Shown here piece after piece: positions 17,937-28,177 of a DNA stretch of 64,000 bases. Origin of the DNA: Thalassomonas sp. M1454 (GTDB lineage Bacteria > Pseudomonadota > Gammaproteobacteria > Enterobacterales > Alteromonadaceae); NCBI RefSeq assembly GCF_007097525.1, contig NZ_VKDD01000009.1, forward strand, positions 1-64,000, written 5' to 3'. The notes under the pieces were generated by a model. That model did not search any database and was not told the origin of the DNA. It was given only the letters and a program-made list of their open reading frames with translations. Position 1 is the first letter of the stretch. Each line of letters starts with the position of its first letter. Both the position numbers and the translations under genes were made by a program.

Positions 17937-18716
17937 TTAATTTGTTTGTAAGCGCCTAAGTGAACGAGTCACTCGTGAGTCTTCTTTTGCTAGCTTAAGC
18001 ATAACTTCTTCTATATAAGCTAGGTTTTTGTGGCTTGCTCCCCAGGCTTTGTTCGGCTCGCCACTTATAATGCTTTTCATTAGCTGCTTACGATAATGTG
18101 CAATTCTTGTTGGCACATCAGGTCGCTTTGAAAGCACTTGTAAATTCTTATCTATATTGTCTATTAGCAATTCGCTCATCGCGCGCGCTAAATGTAATAT
18201 CACCGCATTATGTGATGCTTCACATATTGCTAAATAAAACTCGTAAACCGCAGTAGCTTCGGCGCGATAATTATCATTTAATGCCGTATTTTCTATCTGC
18301 GCTATGGCGATTGCTTCAAACGCTTGCTCAACTAAAACGAAATCCGCTTTGGTGCCGCGCATCGCTGCATAATAAGCAGCCATACCTTGAATGCCATGAC
18401 GAAATTCGAGTAAATCAAATTGCGCTTCACTTTTATTTGCCATTAATGCAAATAGTGGGTCTGACATTCCGGCTAATAAGTTATCACTAACAAAAGTCCC
18501 GCCACCTTGACGACGATAAACCAAACCTTTGGTTTCTAGCTTTTGTATTGCCTCCCTTAACGAAGGGCGTGATACTTCAAACTCTGCTGCTAACTCTCGC
18601 TCTGGTAACAGCTTCTGCCCTGGCTTTAGCGTTCCTTCAAGGATCATATCCTCTAACTGCTGCAGGATAACTTCCGATATTTTCGGTTGTTTAATTTTCT
18701 TAAAAGCCATTGACAT
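17937..18716 (-). CDS. pdhR: pyruvate dehydrogenase complex repressor PdhR
   Basis: PdhR is a FadR-type GntR regulator that releases DNA when it binds pyruvate. The 259-residue protein has the N-terminal winged helix (LQQLEDMILEGTLKPGQKLLPERELAAEFEVSRPSLREAIQKLE) and a C-terminal all-helical FCD effector domain. It is the first gene of the leftward pdhR-aceE-aceF set, the classical gammaproteobacterial order. Two sites matching the PdhR consensus lie upstream, so autoregulation is expected. A start 6 bases downstream (second Met) is possible. Confidence 0.95.
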   Translation of the reverse strand: MSMAFKKIKQPKISEVILQQLEDMILEGTLKPGQKLLPERELAAEFEVSRPSLREAIQKLETKGLVYRRQGGGTFVSDNLLAGMSDPLFALMANKSEAQFDLLEFRHGIQGMAAYYAAMRGTKADFVLVEQAFEAIAIAQIENTALNDNYRAEATAVYEFYLAICEASHNAVILHLARAMSELLIDNIDKNLQVLSKRPDVPTRIAHYRKQLMKSIISGEPNKAWGASHKNLAYIEEVMLKLAKEDSRVTRSLRRLQTN

Positions 18717-18751
18717 ATATTCTTTAAAATAAGTTTAATTATTTAAAAATC

Positions 18752-18775
18752 ATTGGTAAATTGGTTTTACCAATT
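18752..18775 (-). promoter_or_regulatory. PdhR operator (proximal)
   Basis: Positions 18759-18775 read AATTGGTTTTACCAATT, a perfect palindrome identical in form to the PdhR consensus ATTGGTNNNACCAAT. An extra ATTGGT half-site directly adjoins it at 18752-18757. It lies 43 bp upstream of the pdhR start. Confidence 0.85.
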
Positions 18776-18776
18776 T

Positions 18777-18876
18777 CTTTATTTGTCTGCCTAAAGTAAC
18801 AGAGTTTATTGTAAATGTAAAATTATTACATTTTCCAACAAGACAGTTACAAACCTAACACCTGTTAATTTTATGT
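18777..18876. other. pdhR upstream spacer
   Basis: This segment lies between the two PdhR operators and presumably holds the pdhR promoter. AT-rich -35-like hexamers (TTTACA on the minus strand near 18810-18830) are present, but no pair stands out. Confidence 0.35.
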
Positions 18877-18891
18877 AATGGTCTTACCAAT
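18877..18891 (-). promoter_or_regulatory. PdhR operator (distal)
   Basis: AATGGTCTTACCAAT matches ATTGGTNNNACCAAT except for one position. It lies 118 bp from the proximal site, far enough for an upstream promoter or for looping between two dimers. Confidence 0.65.
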
Positions 18892-19100
18892 AAAAATATG
18901 AGCATTATAGACCTAGCACTTATATTTAAAGGCACGCCTTAATATTTATAGGGTAGGATTATAGTAAAGATAAAAGTTTGTGCGAATATGCAAACAAAAG
19001 TTAGCGAGAACAAATAGGAAGGAAAAAGCCAAGCTTTGCCCCTAATTGTTTGAATATGTTTATGTTTTAGTAAAAAAAATGAAATTTACTTTCAAAAGAC

Positions 19101-19126
19101 AAAAAAAAGCCACCAATTAAGGTGGC
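19101..19126 (-). terminator. intrinsic terminator of ampE
   Basis: On the minus strand GCCACC and GGTGGC form the stem around a six-base loop, followed by eight T residues (plus-strand A tract 19101-19108). It lies 20 bp after the ampE stop codon. Confidence 0.88.
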
Positions 19127-19145
19127 ATTTTCAAACATAGATTTT

Positions 19146-20078
19146 CTAGCTTAATACGCCAGCTATAGTCATAAATGCTGTGGCAGCTAGCAGTAATAAA
19201 ACATTACGTTTGGCTAATCTAACTAATAAAGTAGGCTCACTGGTTAAGTCTTCTTGATCTACAATGCAGTCTTCAGATGTTTTAGCTACTTCACATAAAT
19301 ATTTACGTGGTGACATAGTGTAGTTTAGCAAGCCTTCTAACCAAAGCGTTGATGCCTTGGAAAAATGACCAACAAGCATATAACCAAAAGCTGAAAAACG
19401 TGAAGGGATAAAGTCGATGTAAAATAGTATATTACGGCTTTTATCAACGGCTTGTTTTGAGATAGCTTGGTCTGCATCGATATCATCAACCGTTTCACTT
19501 TCACCATCATCAGCCGATAACTCTTCGCTCGCAGCATCAGATTTAACTTCATTTGTACTTGCATCCGTTATTGCCACATTATTAGATAATGCAATCAACA
19601 CACGGTAAAACACTACCGCCGAAATTCCAAAGAAGATAAATATCAGCATAATTGCCATATAGTACTGATAGTTTAACCACACAAGCGTTTGTCCAAAACT
19701 TTCACTTTCATAAGCTTGGTCTTGTTGCAATTCCATCTGATGATGAGTTACAGCAACTTCATCACCTCGCATTGCCGCATTTAAAAAGTTTTTATAAGCA
19801 TCGCGCGAAAAGCCGCAGCCGAAACAAACCACTAAGATTAGTGTAGATACAATAAAGCTTATAATTTCAATATCAATGACAGCCATAACGCCCCAAACTA
19901 TTGCCGCGGGGATCAAAGCTAATGCCGTAATATTGAGTCTTGAACGGCTAATCTCGTCTTTAGAAACAAAGCCTAAGATAAAGTTAATGTAGCGAGCATA
20001 ATAATAATTAAAATGCCATAAAGGGGATAGCAACACTCGCTCGGCAGCTAAAGCGATAAGTAAGCTAATAAGTATCAT
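19146..20078 (-). CDS. ampE: regulatory signalling modulator protein AmpE
   Basis: AmpE is an inner-membrane protein paired with AmpD in enterobacteria and pseudomonads and linked to beta-lactam signalling; its exact activity is unsettled. This 310-residue version has the family start (ILISLLIALAAERVL, WHFNYYYARYINF). Hydrophobic helices lie near 1-14, 45-88, 148-170 and 287-309. It is somewhat longer than E. coli AmpE (284), mainly through an acidic segment at about 177-208 (NEVKSDAASEELSADDGESE), probably an exposed loop. It is the last gene of the leftward ampD-ampE pair, 172 bp from ampD, and ends at a strong terminator. Confidence 0.85.
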   Translation of the reverse strand: MILISLLIALAAERVLLSPLWHFNYYYARYINFILGFVSKDEISRSRLNITALALIPAAIVWGVMAVIDIEIISFIVSTLILVVCFGCGFSRDAYKNFLNAAMRGDEVAVTHHQMELQQDQAYESESFGQTLVWLNYQYYMAIMLIFIFFGISAVVFYRVLIALSNNVAITDASTNEVKSDAASEELSADDGESETVDDIDADQAISKQAVDKSRNILFYIDFIPSRFSAFGYMLVGHFSKASTLWLEGLLNYTMSPRKYLCEVAKTSEDCIVDQEDLTSEPTLLVRLAKRNVLLLLAATAFMTIAGVLS

Positions 20079-20250
20079 TGAAAATCCTTGCGTTTATATT
20101 TTTATATATTGTTTAGCTTTGCAGCAATAAGGGAAATCATACATGCTTTTTAATACGTGAACTTTAACACGCTAATTTATTTGAAAATTCTACTCTTAGA
20201 ATAGACTATTTGCCAGAAAATTATCAGCTAAACATCAGCAAAAACTGCAT

Positions 20251-20823
20251 TTACAAACCTTGCTTGTATTTAATCCAGTCAAAACTTTCACCTGGATCTG
20301 TTTTTCTTCCAGGTGCAATATCACTATGACCAACGATTCTGTCTGTATTTATCTCTGGATAATGTGCTAACAACAACTTAGTAATAACTTGCAGCTGTTC
20401 ATATTGTGCATTGGTATAAGGTAAGTCATCGGTACCTTCCATCTCAATACCAATAGAAAAGTCATTACACTTTTCTCTATCACAAAAACTTGAAACCCCA
20501 GCATGCCAAGCCCTTTTATTAAAAGGTACATATTGCACAACTTGACCATCGCGGCGAATTAAACAATGAGCCGATACACGAATTTGATAAATATCTTTAA
20601 AGTAATCATGCTCATCAGGATTTAACCTGCCTAAAAATAAATCCGTAATATGGCCCGAGCCAAACTGCCCTGGTGGTAATGAAATATTGTGTACAACCAG
20701 CAAGCTTATATCTTCACACTCACGTTCGTCACAATGAGTAGAAGGCTTAATATCTAAAACCTCATCGCCCGCTTTACCGTCATCTAACTCTAACCAACCA
20801 TTATTAATGGTAAATAAACTCAT
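20251..20823 (-). CDS. ampD: 1,6-anhydro-N-acetylmuramyl-L-alanine amidase AmpD
   Basis: AmpD is a cytosolic zinc amidase that cleaves anhydro-muropeptides during peptidoglycan recycling and so limits AmpR activation. The 190-residue protein has the expected length. Zinc ligands are recognisable as His45 in LLVVHNISLPPG, plus the His and Asp of GHSDIAPGRKTDPG near the C terminus. The RDG and WHAG motifs (CLIRRDGQVVQYV, RAWHAGVSSF) are present. No signal peptide is seen, consistent with AmpD rather than a periplasmic paralogue. The gene is divergent from the retropepsin-like gene. Confidence 0.95.
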   Translation of the reverse strand: MSLFTINNGWLELDDGKAGDEVLDIKPSTHCDERECEDISLLVVHNISLPPGQFGSGHITDLFLGRLNPDEHDYFKDIYQIRVSAHCLIRRDGQVVQYVPFNKRAWHAGVSSFCDREKCNDFSIGIEMEGTDDLPYTNAQYEQLQVITKLLLAHYPEINTDRIVGHSDIAPGRKTDPGESFDWIKYKQGL

Positions 20824-20898
20824 TTAACCTTTCCTAAAAAATACAACATCAATTTATTAATCAACACTAAGCCATATTCAACAACACTAGGCTTTAAT

Positions 20899-20928
20899 TC
20901 GTCGTTCCCATGTAGACGGGAATCCACT
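20899..20928. repeat. dispersed palindromic repeat (CGT-TCCC type)
   Basis: CGTCGTTCCCATGTAGACGGGAATCCAC contains the imperfect inverted repeat TTCCC/GGGAA. It resembles a short intergenic palindrome widespread in gammaproteobacterial genomes. A variant occurs at 22576-22605. Confidence 0.5.
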
Positions 20929-21036
20929 TTATTTACACATGCCTAAACATAGAAAACACCACTCTATATTTTTAACACCGATACTGTCATTATAATAAGC
21001 AGATAAACACAACACACTCAACGCAAAGATTATCTT

Positions 21037-22522
<1,486 letters not shown>

Positions 22523-22575
22523 ATAAATAAGTTTTATTTAAACAAGAGTAATATAGACGAAATATACATATATTT

Positions 22576-22605
22576 CGTCTTCCCCATGCAGATGGGGATC
22601 CATTT
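22576..22605. repeat. dispersed palindromic repeat (second copy)
   Basis: CGTCTTCCCCATGCAGATGGGGATCC is a variant of the element at 20899-20928. TCCCCAT/ATGGGGA is a perfect inverted repeat, so the stem is kept although the sequence differs, which suggests structural conservation. Confidence 0.5.
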
Positions 22606-22638
22606 TTTCAATAGAAAACAGCCCTCCCCTCACAAATA

Positions 22639-22660
22639 AACGGCAAGCAAACGCCGTTTT
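22639..22660 (+). terminator. intrinsic terminator of nadC
   Basis: AACGGC and GCCGTT enclose an eight-base loop and are followed by a T tract. It isolates nadC from pilA. Confidence 0.75.
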
Positions 22661-22789
22661 TTCGTACAAAACGGCAAAAAAATGCCGAAAAACGCCTAAA
22701 AACGTAAAAAAATGTTTTACACGCGTTGTAAATTGTTACATATTATCCATAGCCCCCGATAACAATAAATAAACTATGGATGTTTAAAC

Positions 22790-23176
22790 ATGAAAAATAT
22801 TAAAACTATGAAAAAAGATCAGGGTTTTACCCTAATCGAATTAATGATCGTTGTTGCGATTATCGGTATTCTTGCAGCTATCGCACTTCCTGCTTACAAA
22901 GATTATACCGATAAAGCAAAAATCACTAACGCTATAGGTTCAGTTGCAGGCTATAAAGTTGTAGTTACTGAGGCTTACTCTGTTGATGGCGACTTTACTG
23001 ATGCATGTGATAGTGTTCCAAGTGGTGGTGACATAACTTGTAGTACTACAACTGGTGTACTTACAAGTAAGTACGATACTGCTACGGTAACATTAACACC
23101 TACAGAGTCTGCAAACCAAATTTCTTGGGAATGTTCGCATGACCTAACTGTTACAGTTAAAGGTTGTGAAGGTTAA
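22790..23176 (+). CDS. pilA: type IV major pilin PilA
   Basis: This is a type IVa prepilin of 128 residues. PilD should cleave after Gly12 in [25 protein letters not shown], leaving N-methyl-Phe at position 1 and the conserved Glu at mature position 5. A shorter 6-residue leader from Met7 is possible, but the upstream ATG is nearer to a GGA motif. The C-terminal Cys pair ([17 protein letters not shown]), with another pair in the middle (DACDSV, ITCST), would make disulfide loops. The mature pilin is short. A perfect TTTACA/TGTAAA inverted repeat lies in the promoter region near 22714-22730. It has its own terminator ahead of pilB, as expected for an abundant pilin. Confidence 0.95.
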   Translation: MKNIKTMKKDQGFTLIELMIVVAIIGILAAIALPAYKDYTDKAKITNAIGSVAGYKVVVTEAYSVDGDFTDACDSVPSGGDITCSTTTGVLTSKYDTATVTLTPTESANQISWECSHDLTVTVKGCEG

Positions 23177-23199
23177 TTTAAACTTTTAAAAGTTTTTGA

Positions 23200-23231
23200 A
23201 AAGCTAGCATGTATTTGCTAGCTTTTTTTTT
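23200..23231 (+). terminator. intrinsic terminator of pilA
   Basis: AAAGCTAGC, an eight-base loop and GCTAGCTTT run into nine T residues. It lets pilA be expressed far above the pilBCD assembly genes. Confidence 0.92.
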
Positions 23232-23300
23232 GCTAAAAAACTTTAAAATAATCTTAGAAAAGGTAAACTGGAATAACATTAATAAAAAGAAATATTGCTT

Positions 23301-24998
23301 ATGAAAGGGATTCAAAGACAATCTAGCCTATTATCAGCTCTAGTTCGTAATGAAATAATTGCGAAAGAAAAAGCCGCCGATATATTTTCTATTAGTCAAA
23401 AGAAAAAACAATCAATCATTAAGTATTTAGTTAATGAAAATAAACTTTGTCCTGTGACTCTAGCTAAAACTTTATCTAAGAGTTTTGGATATCCATTAAT
23501 TGATATCAAAAAATTCGACGTTTCATTATTATCTGATAGTTTAAGAAATGATAAGCTAATCCAAAAACATAATGCTCTTCCACTATTTCTTCGTGGGCAG
23601 ATTTTATTTGTTGCAGTTTCAGATCCTACCAATATAGATGCATTAGAAGAATTTCAATTTAATACTGGCTACAGTACAGAAATGATTTTAGCTGATGATA
23701 AGTCATTAACAGATGTAATTGAGCAACTTTTAGAGGATGATAATTCAGCACTAGATATAAGTGAATTAGATCAAGATGAGCTCAGTGATCTTGACGTACA
23801 AGATGAGAATAAAGAAGAAGAATCAGAAAGCGGCTCAGATGATGCGCCAATTGTTGTTTATATCAATAAAATATTATTAGATGCAATTAAAAAAGGCGCC
23901 TCCGATTTACATTTCGAACCTTTCGAGCACAAATTTAGAATTCGTTTTCGTGTCGATGGCATATTAACCGAAGTTGCTACCCCACCAGTAAATTTATCAA
24001 GCAGAATGACTGCACGTTTAAAGGTTATGTCTAAGCTTGATATCGCCGAGCGCCGGGTCCCGCAAGATGGTCGTATTAAATTAGCGATTTCAAAAAAGAA
24101 ATCTATTGATTTCCGTGTTTCAACCCTACCTACTATGTGGGGCGAAAAAGTTGTAATGCGTATTTTAGATTCATCTAGTGCCAAACTTGGCATTGATATA
24201 TTAGGTTACGAAGATGAACAAAAACAATTGTATTTAGATGCTCTTTCAAAACCACAAGGTATGATATTAGTTACCGGGCCAACAGGCTCAGGTAAAACCG
24301 TATCCCTATATACAGGCTTAAATATTTTAAATACGGAAGAGAGAAACATATCAACCGCGGAAGATCCTGTTGAGATTAACCTTGAAGGGGTTAATCAGGT
24401 TCAAATTAACAATAAAGCAGGGTTAGATTTTGCAAGTGCGCTTAAATCTTTTCTTCGTCAAGATCCTGACATTGTTATGGTAGGTGAAATACGAGATTTA
24501 GAAACCGCCGAAATAGCAATTAAAGCAGCACAAACCGGTCACTTAGTATTATCAACATTACATACAAATTCAGCGGCTGAAACGCTAACTCGTTTGTTAA
24601 ATATGGGAGTACCATCTTATAACGTAGCAAGCTCAGTATCTTTAATAATTGCACAACGTCTTGCTCGTAGATTATGCAATCACTGTAAAATAATAGATGA
24701 TATTTCTGAACAAGCTCTTATTGAGTTTGGATTTGAACCTTCCGAAGTACAAGAATTAAAAATATTTAAACCAGTGGGCTGTGACGAATGCACAAAAGGT
24801 TATAAAGGCCGTGTGGGTATTTATGAAGTAATGAAAATAAGCCCTGCAACGGCTAGTATTATTATGGAAGGTGGCAATTCATTAGATATAGCCCAACAAG
24901 CCCAAAGTGAAGGCTATAATAACTTAAGGCAATCTGCACTATTGAAAGCTAAATCAGGAGTTACCAGCTTATCAGAAGTCAGTCGTGTTACAGCTTAG
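23301..24998 (+). CDS. pilB: type IV pilus extension ATPase PilB
   Basis: PilB is the hexameric cytoplasmic ATPase that drives pilus polymerisation. From this ATG it has 565 residues; a TTG two codons upstream is open but less likely. An N-terminal MshEN/T2SSE_N domain (about 1-140) precedes an acidic linker ([15 protein letters not shown]-like). The ATPase core has Walker A GPTGSGKT at 326-333, an Asp box, Walker B ([10 protein letters not shown]) and a His box ([11 protein letters not shown]). The zinc tetracysteine is CNHC...CDEC. pilC follows after 34 bp. The Shine-Dalgarno sequence is poor. Confidence 0.96.
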   Translation: MKGIQRQSSLLSALVRNEIIAKEKAADIFSISQKKKQSIIKYLVNENKLCPVTLAKTLSKSFGYPLIDIKKFDVSLLSDSLRNDKLIQKHNALPLFLRGQILFVAVSDPTNIDALEEFQFNTGYSTEMILADDKSLTDVIEQLLEDDNSALDISELDQDELSDLDVQDENKEEESESGSDDAPIVVYINKILLDAIKKGASDLHFEPFEHKFRIRFRVDGILTEVATPPVNLSSRMTARLKVMSKLDIAERRVPQDGRIKLAISKKKSIDFRVSTLPTMWGEKVVMRILDSSSAKLGIDILGYEDEQKQLYLDALSKPQGMILVTGPTGSGKTVSLYTGLNILNTEERNISTAEDPVEINLEGVNQVQINNKAGLDFASALKSFLRQDPDIVMVGEIRDLETAEIAIKAAQTGHLVLSTLHTNSAAETLTRLLNMGVPSYNVASSVSLIIAQRLARRLCNHCKIIDDISEQALIEFGFEPSEVQELKIFKPVGCDECTKGYKGRVGIYEVMKISPATASIIMEGGNSLDIAQQAQSEGYNNLRQSALLKAKSGVTSLSEVSRVTA

Positions 24999-25032
24999 AT
25001 GTTAATAAAAAACAACAAAAACAAGGGATTTT

Positions 25033-26280
25033 ATGGCTATTAATGCAGCACAATCTAAAATAGCACAACCCAAACCACTCGAAGTTTTCGAGTGGGAAGG
25101 GGTTAACCGTAAAGGGAAAAAGATCAAAGGAGAACTTTCTGCGGTTAACTTAATGGAGTTAAAAGCACAATTGCGTAAGCAAGGTGTCACCCCTCTAAAG
25201 ACCAAAAAAAAATCGAAACCACTTCTGGGACTAGGGGGGGATCCCGCTATAAACTCCAAGGATATAGCTGTAATTACTCGTCAAATAGCAACTATGCTTG
25301 GGGCTGGAGTACCACTAGTGCAAACAATCGAGATGATTGGTAAAGGGAACCCTAATGGTAATATTCGTAAGTTACTTAGTGATATAGGGAATAAGGTTCA
25401 GTCAGGTATGCCACTTTCAGACTGTATTCGCGAACACCCTAAACATTTTGACGACTTATATTGTGATTTAGTTGCCTCTGGTGAGCAATCGGGTGCATTA
25501 GAAACAATTTTCGATCGTATAGCTATTTATAAAGAAAAAGCTGAAATATTACGTTCAAAAATCAAAAAAGCAATGACTTACCCTATCGCTGTATTAGTTA
25601 TTGCAGCTATCGTAACCTCAATACTTTTAATTTTTGTAGTACCTACATTTGCAGAAATTTTTGCAGGTTTTGGAGCAGAACTTCCTGCATTCACTCTTTT
25701 TGTAGTTGGTATATCAGATTTTATGGTTGCCTATTGGTGGGTTGTATTAGCCTTTATTTTTATTACTGGGTATGTTTATAAACAAGTCCACCTCAGAAGT
25801 GCCGACTTTAGAGATAAAGTAGATGTCACTGTACTGAAATTACCAATAGTTGGCATGATATTAGACAAAGCTGCAGTTGCTAGGTTTGCACGAACTTTAT
25901 CAACAACTTTTGCAGCAGGTGTACCATTAATAGATGCTCTAGATTCTGCAGCAGGAGCCTCAGGGAATGCAGTATATCGTAATGGGATAAAGGAAATACG
26001 AAGCGAGGTTTCTTCTGGAATGCAGATGAATCTAGCTATGAGAAATGTATCTCTGTTTCCGGATATGGTAATTCAAATGGTTGCTATTGGTGAAGAGTCA
26101 GGTGCTCTAGATGATATGTTAGCTAAAGTAGCTACAATTTATGAACAGGAAGTAGATGATGCTGTAGATAATCTTACTGCTTTGTTAGAACCCTTGATTA
26201 TGTCAGTTTTAGGTGTTGTGATAGGTGGTTTAATCATCGCAATGTATCTACCTATATTTGCCATGGGGTCAATAATTTAA
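25033..26280 (+). CDS. pilC: type IV pilus inner-membrane platform protein PilC
   Basis: PilC is the polytopic platform linking PilB to the growing pilus. The 415-residue protein has two T2SSF domains: about 75-198 and 278-400 (ITRQIATMLGAGVPLVQTIEMI; FARTLSTTFAAGVPLIDALDSA). The duplicated cytoplasmic motifs DLVASGEQSGALE and QMVAIGEESGALD are present. Hydrophobic segments lie at about 183-205, 225-250 and 385-410. It follows pilB closely and is followed by a long hairpin. Confidence 0.96.
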   Translation: MAINAAQSKIAQPKPLEVFEWEGVNRKGKKIKGELSAVNLMELKAQLRKQGVTPLKTKKKSKPLLGLGGDPAINSKDIAVITRQIATMLGAGVPLVQTIEMIGKGNPNGNIRKLLSDIGNKVQSGMPLSDCIREHPKHFDDLYCDLVASGEQSGALETIFDRIAIYKEKAEILRSKIKKAMTYPIAVLVIAAIVTSILLIFVVPTFAEIFAGFGAELPAFTLFVVGISDFMVAYWWVVLAFIFITGYVYKQVHLRSADFRDKVDVTVLKLPIVGMILDKAAVARFARTLSTTFAAGVPLIDALDSAAGASGNAVYRNGIKEIRSEVSSGMQMNLAMRNVSLFPDMVIQMVAIGEESGALDDMLAKVATIYEQEVDDAVDNLTALLEPLIMSVLGVVIGGLIIAMYLPIFAMGSII

Positions 26281-26308
26281 ATCATCAATTTAACTCGTAG
26301 ATAATCAT

Positions 26309-26347
26309 AAGCTGAATTATAAATGGTTTTATAATTCAGCTTTCTTT
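26309..26347 (+). terminator. long hairpin between pilC and pilD
   Basis: AAGCTGAATTATAAA and TTTATAATTCAGCTT form a 15-bp stem with a tiny loop and a T-rich trailer. It lies 29 bp after pilC and 22 bp before pilD, so it partly uncouples pilD or acts as a processing site. Confidence 0.7.
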
Positions 26348-26368
26348 TAAAATATTAAGGTTTTAATA

Positions 26369-27277
26369 GTGTTTTCAGATGTAATGGCTCTTTTTGAGCA
26401 ATCTCCTTCTATGTTCTATACAACAATTACGATTCTAGGTTTAGTCATTGGTAGTTTTTTAAATGTGGTTATTTATCGTTTACCAAAAATGATGGAGAAC
26501 GAATGGTTTTGTGAATGTCGCGAACTTTTAGCGGATGAATTAAAGCCTGTAGATAAAAAGCAGAATAAAGCTAAACAAGAAAAAGAGCCTGAAGCTTTAA
26601 CTCTTTCAAAGCCAGCATCTACTTGCCCTAAGTGCGGTCATAAAATAAAAATTCTTGAAAATATCCCTGTATTGTCTTGGTTGTTTTTAAAGGGTAAATG
26701 CTCAAATTGCTCTAATCCTATCTCAGCTCGCTACCCAATAATTGAAACAGTTTCAGGCATCTTATCGCTAGTGATTGCTATGCATTATGGCGTAACTATT
26801 CAAACTCTATTTATGCTTATTCTTACTTGGTCATTGATTACTTTAACTATGATCGACTTTGATAAAATGATTTTACCAGATCAAATCACTCTACCTTTAG
26901 TTTGGCTTGGTTTATTGCTTAATTTAAATGGCGTATTTATAGGCCTTGAACAAGCTGTAGTTGGCGCTATGGTTGGTTATTTAAGCTTATGGTCTATCTT
27001 TTGGTTATTTAAGTTAGTTACCGGCAAAGAAGGTATGGGCTATGGTGACTTTAAGCTATTTGCTGTATTCGGCGCTTGGTTTGGCTGGGAGTTATTGCCA
27101 GTTTTAATTTTAATGGCTTCACTTGTAGGTGCTGTTATTGGTATCAGCTTAATGGTATTTAAAAACCATGAAGGCTCTAAGCCAATTCCATTTGGCCCTT
27201 ATTTAGCTATTGCTGGTTGGATCACGGCTTTATGGGGTGATAGTATTTGGCAATGGTACTTGGGTATGTTGGTATAA
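26369..27277 (+). CDS. pilD: prepilin peptidase / N-methyltransferase PilD
   Basis: PilD cleaves prepilin leaders and N-methylates the new N terminus. I chose the GTG start at 26369 because TAAGG sits 8 bases upstream; an ATG 15 bases later is an alternative. The 302-residue protein has the zinc tetracysteine of the methylase half (CPKCGHK...CSNCSNP). The catalytic aspartates are in TMIDFDKMILPD and GMGYGDFKLF (GxGD). About seven to eight membrane helices are visible. It can process PilA and other type IV pilin-like proteins such as type II secretion pseudopilins. Confidence 0.95.
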   Translation: MFSDVMALFEQSPSMFYTTITILGLVIGSFLNVVIYRLPKMMENEWFCECRELLADELKPVDKKQNKAKQEKEPEALTLSKPASTCPKCGHKIKILENIPVLSWLFLKGKCSNCSNPISARYPIIETVSGILSLVIAMHYGVTIQTLFMLILTWSLITLTMIDFDKMILPDQITLPLVWLGLLLNLNGVFIGLEQAVVGAMVGYLSLWSIFWLFKLVTGKEGMGYGDFKLFAVFGAWFGWELLPVLILMASLVGAVIGISLMVFKNHEGSKPIPFGPYLAIAGWITALWGDSIWQWYLGMLV

Positions 27278-27295
27278 GGGATGTTGGTGTAGAAA

Positions 27296-27363
27296 GATTG
27301 TGGCCTTTTCCACAGTGACGATACACTTTTGGAGGTCCCGTGCAAAAACATCACGGGATGACG
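27296..27363. repeat. dispersed inverted-repeat element between pilD and coaE
   Basis: The left part (27296-27320) is GATTGTGGCC followed by TTTTCCACAGTGACG, with TGTGG/CCACA arms. The right part pairs TCCCGTG (27336-27342) with CACGGGA (27352-27358) and again ends in TGACG. The first part is closely related to the sequence bordering the tandem repeats at 34661. Confidence 0.55.
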
Positions 27364-27429
27364 TAGTTAATTTTTAATAACTAGTAGTTTCTTATGCTGT
27401 TTAATGTTTTAAGTTGGTTTTAATCTGAT

Positions 27430-28038
27430 ATGTCAAAATTAATAATCGGTTTAACTGGTGGTATTGGTAGCGGTAAAACAACTGTTGCTGACATTTTTGC
27501 TGAATATGGCATTGATATTATCGATGCTGATGTTGTTGCTCGTGAAGTGGTTAAACCTGGTAGCCCTGCACTTAAACAAATAGCGGAATATTTTGGCGAT
27601 GAGTTTATTTTATCTGATGGTAATTTAAATCGCTCTAAACTTAGAGATAGGATATTTTCTAACCCTAGTGATAAAGCTTGGTTAAATGCTTTATTACATC
27701 CTCTTATTCGTGAGGCAATGAACGAGCAATGTTTGCAAGCTAAAAGCTCTTACTGTTTTTTAGTTGCGCCTCTTTTAATTGAAAACAATATCCATACTTC
27801 GGTAGATAAAGTATTAGTGGTAGATGTTAAACCTGAAACTCAGCTTACTCGTACAACCTCACGAGATAACAATACGCAGGAGCAAGTACAAAAAATATTA
27901 GCTTCGCAAGTAGATAGAGAAACTCGTTTAGCTCATGCAGACTATATTATAGATAACGATAAATGCACTTTAGATGAGTTGCGCACTCAAATTGAATTAA
28001 TGCATCGAGAGTTCTTGAAGCTGGTTATTGATAAGTAA
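27430..28038 (+). CDS. coaE: dephospho-CoA kinase
   Basis: CoaE phosphorylates dephospho-CoA in the last step of CoA synthesis. The 202-residue sequence has the P-loop GGIGSGKT at 10-17, the DADVVAREVV substrate motif and a lid-type segment (QLTRTTSRDNNTQEQVQKILASQ). Length and order after pilD are as in other gammaproteobacteria. The upstream 152 bp contains a repeat element, so it may have its own promoter. Confidence 0.96.
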   Translation: MSKLIIGLTGGIGSGKTTVADIFAEYGIDIIDADVVAREVVKPGSPALKQIAEYFGDEFILSDGNLNRSKLRDRIFSNPSDKAWLNALLHPLIREAMNEQCLQAKSSYCFLVAPLLIENNIHTSVDKVLVVDVKPETQLTRTTSRDNNTQEQVQKILASQVDRETRLAHADYIIDNDKCTLDELRTQIELMHREFLKLVIDK

Positions 28039-28177
28039 TTGATTATCTTTTTATCATCACATGTATTCTTGTTTACCCCCTGTAAAGATCCATTAAAAAA
28101 AATATTAGCCTTTAGTTTCATCTATCGGTAATATGAATGTGTTAACGCATTAAAAATTAAACAATAATTATAATTAA

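Noticed and set aside
23295-23300. TTG start for PilB two codons upstream
   Set aside because: The ATG at 23301 is a better start codon and the extra two residues are not supported by a Shine-Dalgarno sequence.
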